From the NCBI GenBank assembly GCA_003454975.1, contig DMST01000189.1, forward strand, positions 49,979 through 79,831: a stretch of DNA of 29,853 nt, written 5' to 3'. Below are positions 1-8,007 of this stretch, piece after piece (position 1 is the first letter of the stretch; each line of letters begins with the position of its first letter). The DNA comes from Cytophagales bacterium (GTDB lineage Bacteria; Bacteroidota; Bacteroidia; Cytophagales; Cyclobacteriaceae). The notes below the pieces were generated by a model, which had not been told where the DNA came from, did not search any database, and saw only the letters and a list, made by a program, of their open reading frames with translations. Position numbers and translations under genes: made by a program.

Positions 1-31
1 GGGGCTTTTTAGTGTCTAATGACCATATCCG

Positions 32-949
32 TTATACATGGACAAGAGACTCTTCAAAACACAAAGCTGCAGCTCCCACCACCCCGGCTTCATTGCCCAA
101 TCGGGCCCGGTTGATGTGGAGATCCTCCAAATAATAAGGGGTGAGGTACTTGGACATGGTTTTGATCATATTGCTTATGATGTAATCAAAACATACGGAT
201 AGCCCCCCGCCAATGTAGACGTTTTTGATATCCAGGATCCGAATGGTGGATACCATGGCTTCGCCCAACAATTCGGCGATTTTATCAAATACTTCTAAGG
301 CAAAGCCATCCTTTTGGGTAGCTGCACGAATAAGTTCGTGCGAGTTCATTCGGTGCTCGTTTACGTCAGTTGCACCTTGGTAGCCTCTTAGGGTTTCCAG
401 GGCAAGCTCCATCATACCAGCTTTGCCAATATTGTTTTCAAGCTTACGACCGCGAGAAAGGATATGTCCTATTTCCATACCATTACCGTCGCCCCCTGAA
501 AAAATCTTACGGTTGATGATGGCGGCCCCTCCCACCCCAGTACCCAGGGTAACAAAGATGAAGTTCTCCGGCATCTTCCGATCAGAGAAATGATATTCTC
601 CTAACGCGGCTGCATTGGCGTCATTTTCAATTCTAAACTGCTTATTAGGAAAGCGAGCTTGGAGCAAATCGCCTAGGGAAACTCCGTTGAATTCAGGGAT
701 AGCAGGTAGCTCGAGTAGGGTACGGCGATCTTTGGACAAGGTACCGGGAACCCCCATTCCGATCCGGTCCACGTCAGGATGATCGGCTAAAATACCCTCC
801 AAATTGTCCACAAAATTGTGGATAAAATCTCCTCCTTGTCTAAGGGAATCAGTGTCTATTTTCAAGTGACTTAAGACGTCTCCGGACTTAGACACCAAAC
901 CAACTTTGATTCCGGTGCCGCCTACGTCAATGCCCAAGAAATTCTCCAT
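32..949 (-). CDS. ROK-family sugar kinase (probable glucokinase)
   Basis: Probably phosphorylates glucose or a related sugar with ATP in the cytoplasm, supplying glycolysis with sugar released by the neighbouring starch locus. The N-terminus has the ASKHA phosphate motif (GIDVGGTGIKVG, residues 6-17), the ENDANAAALGE motif around residues 108-118 gives the catalytic Asp110, and LGTGVGG at 135-141 is the second phosphate loop. EIGH at 159-162 keeps the usual His, but the Cys-rich zinc motif that normally follows (CxCGxxGC) is absent: residues 167-181 contain no Cys. The length of 305 aa is normal. It lies downstream of the LacI-type regulator on the same strand but is separated by a terminator, so it probably has its own promoter. 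The family is clear. The substrate (glucose, mannose or N-acetyl sugar) is inferred from context only. Confidence 0.88.
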   Translation of the reverse strand: MENFLGIDVGGTGIKVGLVSKSGDVLSHLKIDTDSLRQGGDFIHNFVDNLEGILADHPDVDRIGMGVPGTLSKDRRTLLELPAIPEFNGVSLGDLLQARFPNKQFRIENDANAAALGEYHFSDRKMPENFIFVTLGTGVGGAAIINRKIFSGGDGNGMEIGHILSRGRKLENNIGKAGMMELALETLRGYQGATDVNEHRMNSHELIRAATQKDGFALEVFDKIAELLGEAMVSTIRILDIKNVYIGGGLSVCFDYIISNMIKTMSKYLTPYYLEDLHINRARLGNEAGVVGAAALCFEESLVHV

Positions 950-1001
950 AAGAACTATGCAGGTTTACCACCCATCATTGGATAATATCAAGATGAGTAG
1001 A

Positions 1002-1057
1002 GGTGTATCAATAGATAAAAAGTTGCCCGTTTTTTATCGATCTATTAAAAATACACC
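1002..1057. repeat. Imperfect inverted repeat in the ROK kinase leader
   Basis: Nested complementary arms are visible: GGTGTAT (1002-1008) with ATACACC (1051-1057), and GATAAAAA (1014-1021) with TTTTTATC (1031-1038) around a 9-base loop. It lies just downstream of the candidate -7 element of the kinase promoter. It could be an mRNA leader hairpin or a regulator-binding site. Confidence 0.45.
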
Positions 1058-1085
1058 AAAACCAGATACTTTGTTAATGGAGCAA
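1057..1085 (-). promoter_or_regulatory. Candidate Bacteroidota promoter for the ROK kinase
   Basis: Read on the minus strand, TTG (1085-1083) is followed after 18 bases by TGGTTTTG (1064-1057). The known Bacteroidota consensus is TTG, about 19 bases, TAnnTTTG, so the -7 box has one mismatch. It would start transcription about 100 bases before the kinase ATG. Confidence 0.4.
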
Positions 1086-1157
1086 AAACCGCAAACCGTT
1101 GCTCCAAATGGACATTTGTAGGGTAAAGAGTTGAATTTAGGAACCAAGCCTTGATTC

Positions 1158-1168
1158 AAACGATTGCG
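1158..1168. promoter_or_regulatory. Candidate LacI-family operator, kinase side
   Basis: AAACGATTGCG is identical to an 11-mer at 2669-2679 upstream of susC. Both contain the central CG flanked by near-symmetric A/T that is typical of LacI-family operators (here CAAACGATTG). It lies between the lacI-type gene and the kinase, about 75 bases upstream of the candidate -33 element. Confidence 0.5.
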
Positions 1169-1178
1169 AAAATCGCAT

Positions 1179-1206
1179 AAAAAAAATCCCCCTTGCGGGG
1201 GATCCT
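1179..1206 (-). terminator. Rho-independent terminator of the LacI-type gene
   Basis: The stem ATCCCCC/GGGGGAT (1186-1192 and 1197-1203, loop TTGC) is followed on the minus strand by eight T residues. It starts right after the stop codon of the regulator and separates it from the kinase. Confidence 0.9.
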
Positions 1207-2229
1207 TTATTTCCTTTTCGAACTTTCTCTGACCACCAACGTGGTTCTGAGTACTTCCGTTTCTGGAGGATAGTTTTCTACTCCTTTATCCATTTGCCTT
1301 AAGAAAATCCTGGTAGAAAGTTGTCCCATTTCATAACCAGGTTGTGCCACTGAGGATAGGGCTGGCTGCATCAGGCCCGTGATGGGTTCGTCAGAGAATC
1401 CTACCACTGCCAAATCGTTAGGCACATCCAATCCCTTGGACAAGCCTACCTGCATGGCACCTATAGCTACCGGGTCGCTCACGCAAAAAATACCATCGGG
1501 AGGCGACCCACCTTGCAACAGACCCCGCATTATCTTACGCCCTTTCTCTAACGTAAGACCGGTTTCAACTATCTGATGGGGTTCTAATGGCATTTCATGC
1601 TTTTTCATGGCATCCTCAAACCCCTTACGGCGTTCATGGCTAATGGACAGATGCGCGGGGCCCGCCAGATGATAAATATTCTTACATCCTTGTTCAATGA
1701 GGTGCTCCACAGCATGAAACGCTCCCTCATAATCATCCACTACAACCTTACAGACATCTAGTGTTTCCGGCACCCGATCAAAGAATACTAAGGGCACTTT
1801 ACGCCTCACCAGGTTTTCCAGGTGTTCAAAATGATCCGTTTCTCGGGACAGGGAGATTAACATGCCATCTACACGGCTACTCCACAAGGCATGCACGTTA
1901 CCTGCCTCTCGCTCTACTTCCTCGTTGCTTTGGGCTATAATAACATTGTAACCAAACTCATGGGCAACATCTTCTACCCCACTAATAACTGTACTAAAGA
2001 AGTGGTGTACGATTTCCGGAATTACAATACCTATGGTATTGGTGCGACTCTTACGCAGGCTAAGTGCGATAGAATTGGGCTGATAGTCCAATTTTTCTGC
2101 AAGTTCCTTTACAGCTTTTTTGGTTTCAGCACTTATATCCGGGTGGTCTTTTAGGGCACGTGATACGGTGGAAGGAGAGATGTTTAACTCTCGGGCAATG
2201 TCTTTTATGGTAATCTGTCCACTTTTCAT
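1207..2229 (-). CDS. LacI-family transcriptional regulator
   Basis: A cytoplasmic DNA-binding regulator, probably of the adjacent starch locus. Residues 7-50 are a LacI-type helix-turn-helix and hinge (ITIKDIARELNISPSTVSRAL, then SLRKSRTNTIGIVIPE). The rest is a periplasmic-binding-protein-like sugar-sensing domain with the usual landmarks FDRVPE, GFEDAMKK, PDGIFCVSD and VVGFSDEP. The length of 340 aa is typical. It is transcribed divergently from susC across a 754-base region holding palindromic candidate operators, and the same motif occurs upstream of the kinase. A role as sensor of a maltose/oligosaccharide inducer or of a sugar phosphate is inference. It could act as repressor or activator; the site far upstream of the kinase promoter would fit activation. 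Confidence 0.93.
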   Translation of the reverse strand: MKSGQITIKDIARELNISPSTVSRALKDHPDISAETKKAVKELAEKLDYQPNSIALSLRKSRTNTIGIVIPEIVHHFFSTVISGVEDVAHEFGYNVIIAQSNEEVEREAGNVHALWSSRVDGMLISLSRETDHFEHLENLVRRKVPLVFFDRVPETLDVCKVVVDDYEGAFHAVEHLIEQGCKNIYHLAGPAHLSISHERRKGFEDAMKKHEMPLEPHQIVETGLTLEKGRKIMRGLLQGGSPPDGIFCVSDPVAIGAMQVGLSKGLDVPNDLAVVGFSDEPITGLMQPALSSVAQPGYEMGQLSTRIFLRQMDKGVENYPPETEVLRTTLVVRESSKRK

Positions 2230-2665
2230 AAGGCGGTGGTATTCACACGTTTGAAACTATGGCTAAACGCAACTAGATACCAAACCCACCACACAAAATC
2301 AAATATTATGTTAGCTGAATATCAACGTGCCTTATATTTAAATTAATGGGATTACTGGGGACGCAATAAGAATACAAATAGAAGAATTATTGAACATCAA
2401 GAGTCGTTCAATACCCTCTGCTCTACCTGTAAGGCTATCTCAGCTACTACGATCCGCCCAACCTACATCTCCGAAAATGCTTCCGGTAAAATTCTCGGAA
2501 GTAAGTCAATCCATTGGAATGAATGTAGAGGCTAGACAACCACATGATTAAACACCTATTAAATTGAACTATTTCAACTCAATTTAGAATAGACCGACTT
2601 AATGACTTAAAAATACCGCGGATCAAAAAAGTCCATCTATAACCAAAAATTATAGTAGATTATAT

Positions 2666-2679
2666 CGTAAACGATTGCG
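2666..2679. promoter_or_regulatory. Candidate LacI-family operator 1 upstream of susC
   Basis: CGTAAACGATTGCG is a palindrome around a central CG, with mismatches only at the A/A and T/G pairs. It includes the 11-mer shared exactly with 1158-1168. It lies about 305-320 bases upstream of the susC start. Confidence 0.55.
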
Positions 2680-2691
2680 GATACGATTTCG

Positions 2692-2705
2692 CGATTACGT
2701 AAGCG
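2692..2705. promoter_or_regulatory. Candidate LacI-family operator 2 upstream of susC
   Basis: CGATTACGTAAGCG is a 14-base palindrome with a single mismatched pair and a central CG. Its centre is 26 bases from the centre of the neighbouring site, suggesting a tandem pair bound by one or two dimers. Confidence 0.5.
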
Positions 2706-2983
2706 TTTTTGAGAATTTTCGACACGCATAAATTGCGATATTCTTATTAATATTGGTTTAAAGTAAAATAATTTCAAACCTGATCAGGATTAGAACTACA
2801 CAACTGACAGGTTCACGAAAACAACTGAGCACGCTATTGTATGATAACAATGCCAATTACCGAAAATGGCGTAAAGGATTTCGCACTTCTAAAGTCCTAT
2901 TCCCTTCTATTGGTATATGCGTTCTGCAATTGCATTCAGCGAAGAATTATAGAAATCACGACCGATTATTTTAATACAATTAA

Positions 2984-5900
2984 ATGCCTTGTTCTATGAG
3001 ATCATTTCTAGTGAAAGCGAAAGCACTTTGGATGCTAGTGGCTTTCTGTGGGCTTAGTACAGCAGTACTTGCCCAACAGACGGTGACCGGTACGGTGACT
3101 TCCGCTACGGATGGCTCTACCCTACCCGGCGTAACCGTACGGGTAAAGGGTACGGGTCAGGGGGCAACGACCAATCTGGACGGTGGATACCGCGTTCAGG
3201 TATCTGGTCCTGAAGCCGTATTAGTATTTAGCTTTGTGGGATTCGAAGCCCAAGAAATCACAGTGGGGGCTCGTAGCGTCATCGACATCTCTTTGAGCGA
3301 AGACGTAACCGCCTTGGACGAAGTAGTGGTAGTAGGCTACGGAGTAGAAACCAAACGGGAGCTTACTGGCGCCATTGCCAAAGTAGATGGCTCCACCATT
3401 ACGAACACCGTAACACCAAGTTTTGAAGCTGCCCTGCAAGGCCAAGCACCTGGTGTTCAGGTAATTCAAGGTTCTGGGGTAGCAGGTTCAGGATCTGTGA
3501 TCCGGATACGGGGTATTTCCTCTGTTTCTGCAGGAGGTGACCCCCTCATCGTAGTAGATGGTATTCCTATTACTCAGGACAACTTCCTGACTACCAACTG
3601 GCAAAACGGCGCCTTCAATAACAACCCATTGGCGTCCATCAACCCTAATGACATTGAGTCAGTAGAAATCTTAAAGGATGCCGCTGCTGCGGGCATCTAC
3701 GGATCTCGGGGTGCCAACGGTGTAATCCTGATTACTACCAAACGCGGTAAGAAAGGTGCTCCTACCTTCAACTTTAGCACTCGTTTTGGAATCAGCCAGC
3801 CGGTCGCCCGTCCGGAAATGCTGAATGCCTCCGAGCTGTTGCAGTTGTTGCAGGAGACCTGGGAGAACGATGGCAACGTAGGCCAGCCTGACCTTGGATC
3901 ATACGGTATCAATGTGGATTGGGCTACGGCCGACTCTATTAGTAATGCCACCAATGGTGTAGGTACTGACTGGTGGGATCTACTGACTCACAATGGCTTC
4001 AAGCAAAGCTACGACCTTTCGATGCGCCAAGGTACTGACCTGATTAAGTCGTACGTAGGGGTATCTTACAGCGAAAATGGCTCTTACATCATAGGCAACA
4101 GCCTGGAGCGTCTGAATGCCCGCGCCAACCTGGATATTCAGCCCATTCAGTCATTAACCATCAAGCTAAGCACTTCATTTAACCGCGGAGTCAACAACCG
4201 CCAGCGTGTATCCTACACCGGTGGTTTAGGTGACGCCATGTCTACGGCGCTTCCCATTTACCCTGTTTATGAGGCCGACGGTTCTACCTTCTGGGCAGAT
4301 GGTGCCAACCCCATTCGTCTACGGGAGAATTTCCGCGGACTGAGCATCGATACTCGTACCATTAACAACCTCCAAGTGGCTTTCCGCCCCATCGAAGGTT
4401 TGGAAATCAACGCTAGTGGTAGCTACGATTACCTGGATTTCTCTAACGAGATCTGGGAGTCTGCTGAGCTGCTCAACAACGAGAACATTGGCGACGGACA
4501 ATCTGTAACCGACAAGCGCTACGTTAACAACTTCAACGGAAACGCATTTGTGCAGTACACCTTGCCCTTCATGCCCGAAGGACACTCATTGAAAGCCATG
4601 GTGGGTGGTGAGTACCAAAACTCAGTTACCAAGGGCCGTGAAGACCTCATCGTACAGCACGTATCAGCTACTCCTTTTGAAGGTGGCGCGGTGGATAGTG
4701 TAGTGAACCGCTACCGCTTTATCGACAACATTGTACGTCAGTATAGCTCAGCTTTTGCACGGATCAACTATAACTACAACCAGAAGTACTTCCTTACTCT
4801 GATTGGACGTGCTGACCAATCTTCCAACTTTGGTCCTAGCAACCAAACAGCCTTTATGCCCTCCGCCTCGGCTGCGTGGGTACTTTCAGAAGAAGGCTTC
4901 CTGGCAGGCAATCCTGTACTTAACTTCTTGAAGCTACGGGCTAGTTACGGTATTCTGGGTAACTCAGACTTTGCTGCCTTGCAGTGGCTGGGTCGTTACC
5001 GTTTTGCTGACATCAACAACGGTAACGTAGGTTACAACGGCCAGTCTTTGCTCGAGCCACAGATTATCCCGAACGAAGACTTGCGGTGGGAAACTTCAGC
5101 CAACTTGGACTTGGGTCTGGAATTGGGTCTGTTCGATGACCGAATTACTGCTGAAGCCGCCTACTATCGTCGTGTTACTCGTGATGTACTGATGCAAGTG
5201 CAATTGCCTCAATACTCAGGTTTCGGCTCGCAGTTTGACAACGTAGGTCGCGTGCTGAATCAAGGAGTAGACCTGACAGTGACTTCTCGCAACCTGGTAG
5301 GTGAGTTCAAATGGACCACGGTATTTAACCTGGGCCGCAACTACAACGAGGTACTGGACATCGGTGGGTTCTCTCCTGATGCGGTAAGTGGTGGTACTAA
5401 TGATACCCGGATTATTCCAGGGTTCCCTGTAGGCACCAACTACTTAGTACCCTTCTCACACGTAGATCCTGCTACAGGTCGTCCGGTGTATATTGACATC
5501 AACGGCAACCCTACCTTCGAGTACAACGAGCAACGTGACCGCCGTGCGGTAGGTAAAGTATTGCCTGACGCTACAGGTGGTTTCACCAATACCTTCAACT
5601 ACAAAGGCTTCGACCTGAGCGCATTGTTCGTATTCACCATTGGTGGCAATATTTACGATTCTTCCTTGAAGCGTCAGACTTCAGTAGTTACTGACTGGAA
5701 CCTACGCCGCGATGTATTCGACCGCTGGCGCGAGCCCGGTGACGAAGCCCAATATCCTAAGTTGTCAAACGACTTTGCCGAATTTGGCAACGATAAGGAA
5801 TGGCTCAATACTGACCAATGGTTGTTTGACGCTAGCTACGTACGCTTGCGTAACCTCAGCGTTGGTTACAACCTGCCCACTTCCATCCTTGATCCTATCA

Positions 5901-6088
5901 AGATTAAGTCGGCACGCTTAGCGTTGTCAGGGACTAACCTGTTGACGTTCACTCGCTACCCAGGAATCGACCCTGAGATTGCTCGTGACTTTGACAGCCC
6001 TACTGACCGGAACATGAGCCAGAACATTACCTTCCTGACTCCTCCTCAAGAGAAATCTTACAACGTATCGCTAAGCATTAATTTCTAA
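2984..6088 (+). CDS. susC: SusC/RagA-type TonB-linked outer membrane protein
   Basis: Outer-membrane beta-barrel that imports glycan oligosaccharides together with its SusD lid, powered by TonB. There is a signal peptide ending near VLAQQ. A carboxypeptidase-regulatory-like domain starts at about residue 32 (TVTGTVTSATDGSTLPGVTV) and a SusC-type region follows (LDEVVVVGYG). The plug domain carries SVSAGGDPLIVVDG and the SusC/RagA hallmark ILKDAAAAGIYGSRGANGVILITT. The long barrel ends in the aromatic SINF. The 1034 aa length is usual. ATG at 2996 (four codons in) would give an equally good signal peptide and cannot be excluded. The gene opens a plus-strand operon with susD 21 bases downstream. 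Neighbouring amylase and SusE/F genes point to starch or another alpha-glucan as substrate. Confidence 0.96.
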   Translation: MPCSMRSFLVKAKALWMLVAFCGLSTAVLAQQTVTGTVTSATDGSTLPGVTVRVKGTGQGATTNLDGGYRVQVSGPEAVLVFSFVGFEAQEITVGARSVIDISLSEDVTALDEVVVVGYGVETKRELTGAIAKVDGSTITNTVTPSFEAALQGQAPGVQVIQGSGVAGSGSVIRIRGISSVSAGGDPLIVVDGIPITQDNFLTTNWQNGAFNNNPLASINPNDIESVEILKDAAAAGIYGSRGANGVILITTKRGKKGAPTFNFSTRFGISQPVARPEMLNASELLQLLQETWENDGNVGQPDLGSYGINVDWATADSISNATNGVGTDWWDLLTHNGFKQSYDLSMRQGTDLIKSYVGVSYSENGSYIIGNSLERLNARANLDIQPIQSLTIKLSTSFNRGVNNRQRVSYTGGLGDAMSTALPIYPVYEADGSTFWADGANPIRLRENFRGLSIDTRTINNLQVAFRPIEGLEINASGSYDYLDFSNEIWESAELLNNENIGDGQSVTDKRYVNNFNGNAFVQYTLPFMPEGHSLKAMVGGEYQNSVTKGREDLIVQHVSATPFEGGAVDSVVNRYRFIDNIVRQYSSAFARINYNYNQKYFLTLIGRADQSSNFGPSNQTAFMPSASAAWVLSEEGFLAGNPVLNFLKLRASYGILGNSDFAALQWLGRYRFADINNGNVGYNGQSLLEPQIIPNEDLRWETSANLDLGLELGLFDDRITAEAAYYRRVTRDVLMQVQLPQYSGFGSQFDNVGRVLNQGVDLTVTSRNLVGEFKWTTVFNLGRNYNEVLDIGGFSPDAVSGGTNDTRIIPGFPVGTNYLVPFSHVDPATGRPVYIDINGNPTFEYNEQRDRRAVGKVLPDATGGFTNTFNYKGFDLSALFVFTIGGNIYDSSLKRQTSVVTDWNLRRDVFDRWREPGDEAQYPKLSNDFAEFGNDKEWLNTDQWLFDASYVRLRNLSVGYNLPTSILDPIKIKSARLALSGTNLLTFTRYPGIDPEIARDFDSPTDRNMSQNITFLTPPQEKSYNVSLSINF

Positions 6089-6109
6089 ACCTCTGACTGA
6101 GACATTCTT

Positions 6110-7483
6110 ATGAATTGGTATAAATCACTCGGATGGGTAGGACTAATCGCATTGTCGACTAGTTGTGATTCCCTATTCCTAGAGCCGGAAATTCCCTCGG
6201 ATCAGATCCCTTCGGAAACGGCCATCCAAACTGCAGAGGATGCACAAAATCTGCTAAACGCTTCTTACCACGAAACGGCCAATTATCTTGGCGGACAATA
6301 CCAGACGCTGGCTGAATTGCTAGGTGACAACCTGCGGATCAACGGTTCTTCTGGCAACTTGGTACAGGTTTATAACCGCGCCTCTGACTTCTTCAACGGA
6401 GATGTAGGTGGCCACTATGCCACGGCTTACCGTGCAGTATACCGCGCTAATGACATCATTAACCGGGCGGACCTGGACGTAGTATCTGACCAAATGGTAG
6501 CTGAAGCGCGTTTCTTGCGTGGTTTGGCGCACTTGGAGCTGGTTCGTCTGTGGGCGCAACCTTACGGCTACTCTGCTGACAACAGCCATGACGGTATCGT
6601 AATTTCTAACTCTACAGACTACACCCTGGTATCACGAAACACCGTAGCTGAGGTATACGCTTTTGTAGAGGAAGAATTACAGTTTGCTGAAGCTAATCTG
6701 CCTGCTTCTAATGGCTTCTATGCTACTAGCTGGGCAGCAAAAGCTGCTTTGGCGCGCATGTATTTTCAGATGCATGACTATGCCAATGCGGCCACCTATG
6801 CCACTGACGTGATCGAGAATGGTCCCTTTACTTGGAACACTACCGATCCTAACGAGCGCTACACTCTGAGTGGCAATAGCTACGACGTAACGATGTACGA
6901 AAACGTATTTACAGTAGTAAGTACTAGCAACATCGATAATCGCTCAGGATTCTACCGTGGCAACTACAATACCGAAGCTGCGGGCCCTCCCTTCCTGCGC
7001 ATCACCAATCCTTTTGGTGCTGCTGTCCTGGCTGATGCCAACGATGGCCGCGGAGCTTGGTTGGAGCTAACCAATGAAGGCGACCCCAACGAGTTTTATG
7101 GTTTGAATAAGTTTAACTCGGATGTACAAAACAATGGTGTATTCACACTAACGGAGATGTACTTGATTGCTGCAGAGTCTTTTGCAGAAGAAGGCAACAC
7201 AGCTTCCGCAGTAGCCAACTTGAACCCGGTAATGCTACGGGCCGGTCTGTCTGGCCTTAGTACTGGTGATGCATTGGCTACCATCATCTTAACAGCACAA
7301 GCTCAGCGTCGCATTGAGTTTATGGGTGAAGGTCACCGCACACACGACCTTAAAAGACTGGGTTCTGACGGCGAAACTATTTCGGTTCGGGGTTCTAACT
7401 GGGACTGCGACGGAATGGTATTGCAGTTTCCTGCTTCCGAGCAGTCAGATAATTTCAATATGAACCCTGAAGGGGGATGTTAA
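6110..7483 (+). CDS. susD: SusD/RagB-type surface glycan-binding lipoprotein
   Basis: Outer-membrane lipoprotein that caps SusC and binds the glycan. The signal peptide leads to Cys19 (LSTSC). The tetratricopeptide-rich SusD fold is suggested by the FLRGLAHLELVRLWAQPYG segment (about residues 130-150) and AKAALARMYFQMHDYANAA. The C-terminal RRIEFMGEGHRTHDLKRLG is the typical SusD signature. At 457 aa it is slightly short but within family range. It starts 21 bases after susC and is surely co-transcribed. Confidence 0.94.
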   Translation: MNWYKSLGWVGLIALSTSCDSLFLEPEIPSDQIPSETAIQTAEDAQNLLNASYHETANYLGGQYQTLAELLGDNLRINGSSGNLVQVYNRASDFFNGDVGGHYATAYRAVYRANDIINRADLDVVSDQMVAEARFLRGLAHLELVRLWAQPYGYSADNSHDGIVISNSTDYTLVSRNTVAEVYAFVEEELQFAEANLPASNGFYATSWAAKAALARMYFQMHDYANAATYATDVIENGPFTWNTTDPNERYTLSGNSYDVTMYENVFTVVSTSNIDNRSGFYRGNYNTEAAGPPFLRITNPFGAAVLADANDGRGAWLELTNEGDPNEFYGLNKFNSDVQNNGVFTLTEMYLIAAESFAEEGNTASAVANLNPVMLRAGLSGLSTGDALATIILTAQAQRRIEFMGEGHRTHDLKRLGSDGETISVRGSNWDCDGMVLQFPASEQSDNFNMNPEGGC

Positions 7484-7502
7484 TTCAAAAGGCAACAAAA
7501 CG

Positions 7503-7994
7503 ATGAAAAAAATATTGATTCTCGCGTTTGCCGTGGCGTTGGCAGTAGGTGGATGTCGTCCTGAACCCTTCGCCCCCATTGGTGAACCTTTGGACCGGGT
7601 AGCCGGCCTGGTAGGAGACTGGTCTGTAGTATCGGTTACCCAGATCGATGAAGTAAAGCTGGCCCTAGAAGAGGCAGACTTCAGCAAGGATGTAACCAAC
7701 TTGTTCGGATTCTACGATTTCGCAGTGACCTTCGCAGAAGGTGGTGGCTTCACCGTTACCCCTGGTGAGGCTCCTAACTTTGTAGGAGTAACCGAAGGTA
7801 CTTGGGCATTTGATAATGCCGACTACCCTACTGCATTGCAGTTAACCGAAACTGGAGGTACTGACCCTTCGGCTACGTTTGCCCTCAACCGTCTCCCTCA
7901 GGAGGACCTCAACCTGGAACTCCGGTTTGAGCGCTATAACGAAGGCGAACTGGTTTTGAGCTATGTGTATGTATTTGAAAAGGCAACCAACTAA
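7503..7994 (+). CDS. Small lipocalin-like lipoprotein of the sus locus
   Basis: A 163-aa lipoprotein: MKKILILAF...VGGC places the lipidated Cys at residue 18. The mature part (LAGLVGDWSVVSVTQ-like start, then alternating beta segments such as GFTVTPGE and GTWAFDN, ending LELRFERYNEGELVLSYVYVFEK) resembles small lipocalin-like Bacteroidota proteins such as the DUF5004 type found in sus-like loci. That family assignment is from memory and tentative. It sits 19 bases after susD and 13 bases before the next gene, so it belongs to the operon. A role in glycan binding at the surface is inferred from location only. Confidence 0.75.
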   Translation: MKKILILAFAVALAVGGCRPEPFAPIGEPLDRVAGLVGDWSVVSVTQIDEVKLALEEADFSKDVTNLFGFYDFAVTFAEGGGFTVTPGEAPNFVGVTEGTWAFDNADYPTALQLTETGGTDPSATFALNRLPQEDLNLELRFERYNEGELVLSYVYVFEKATN

Positions 7995-8007
7995 TCAGAA
8001 ACGACTT

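Larger units (their letters stand above)
2230..2983. other. Divergent control region between regulator and susC
   Basis: A 754-base AT-rich stretch without a convincing gene. It contains two CG-centred palindromes (2666-2679 and 2692-2705) and a CTTCCG/CGGAAG inverted repeat (2480-2485 and 2496-2501). I found no good TTG...TAnnTTTG match for susC, so the promoter and start of the long leader remain undefined. Confidence 0.7.

Noticed and set aside
7963..8007. Upstream ATG for the three-module secreted protein
   Set aside because: It overlaps the preceding lipoprotein gene and would bury the signal peptide behind 15 residues; ATG at 8008 fits better.
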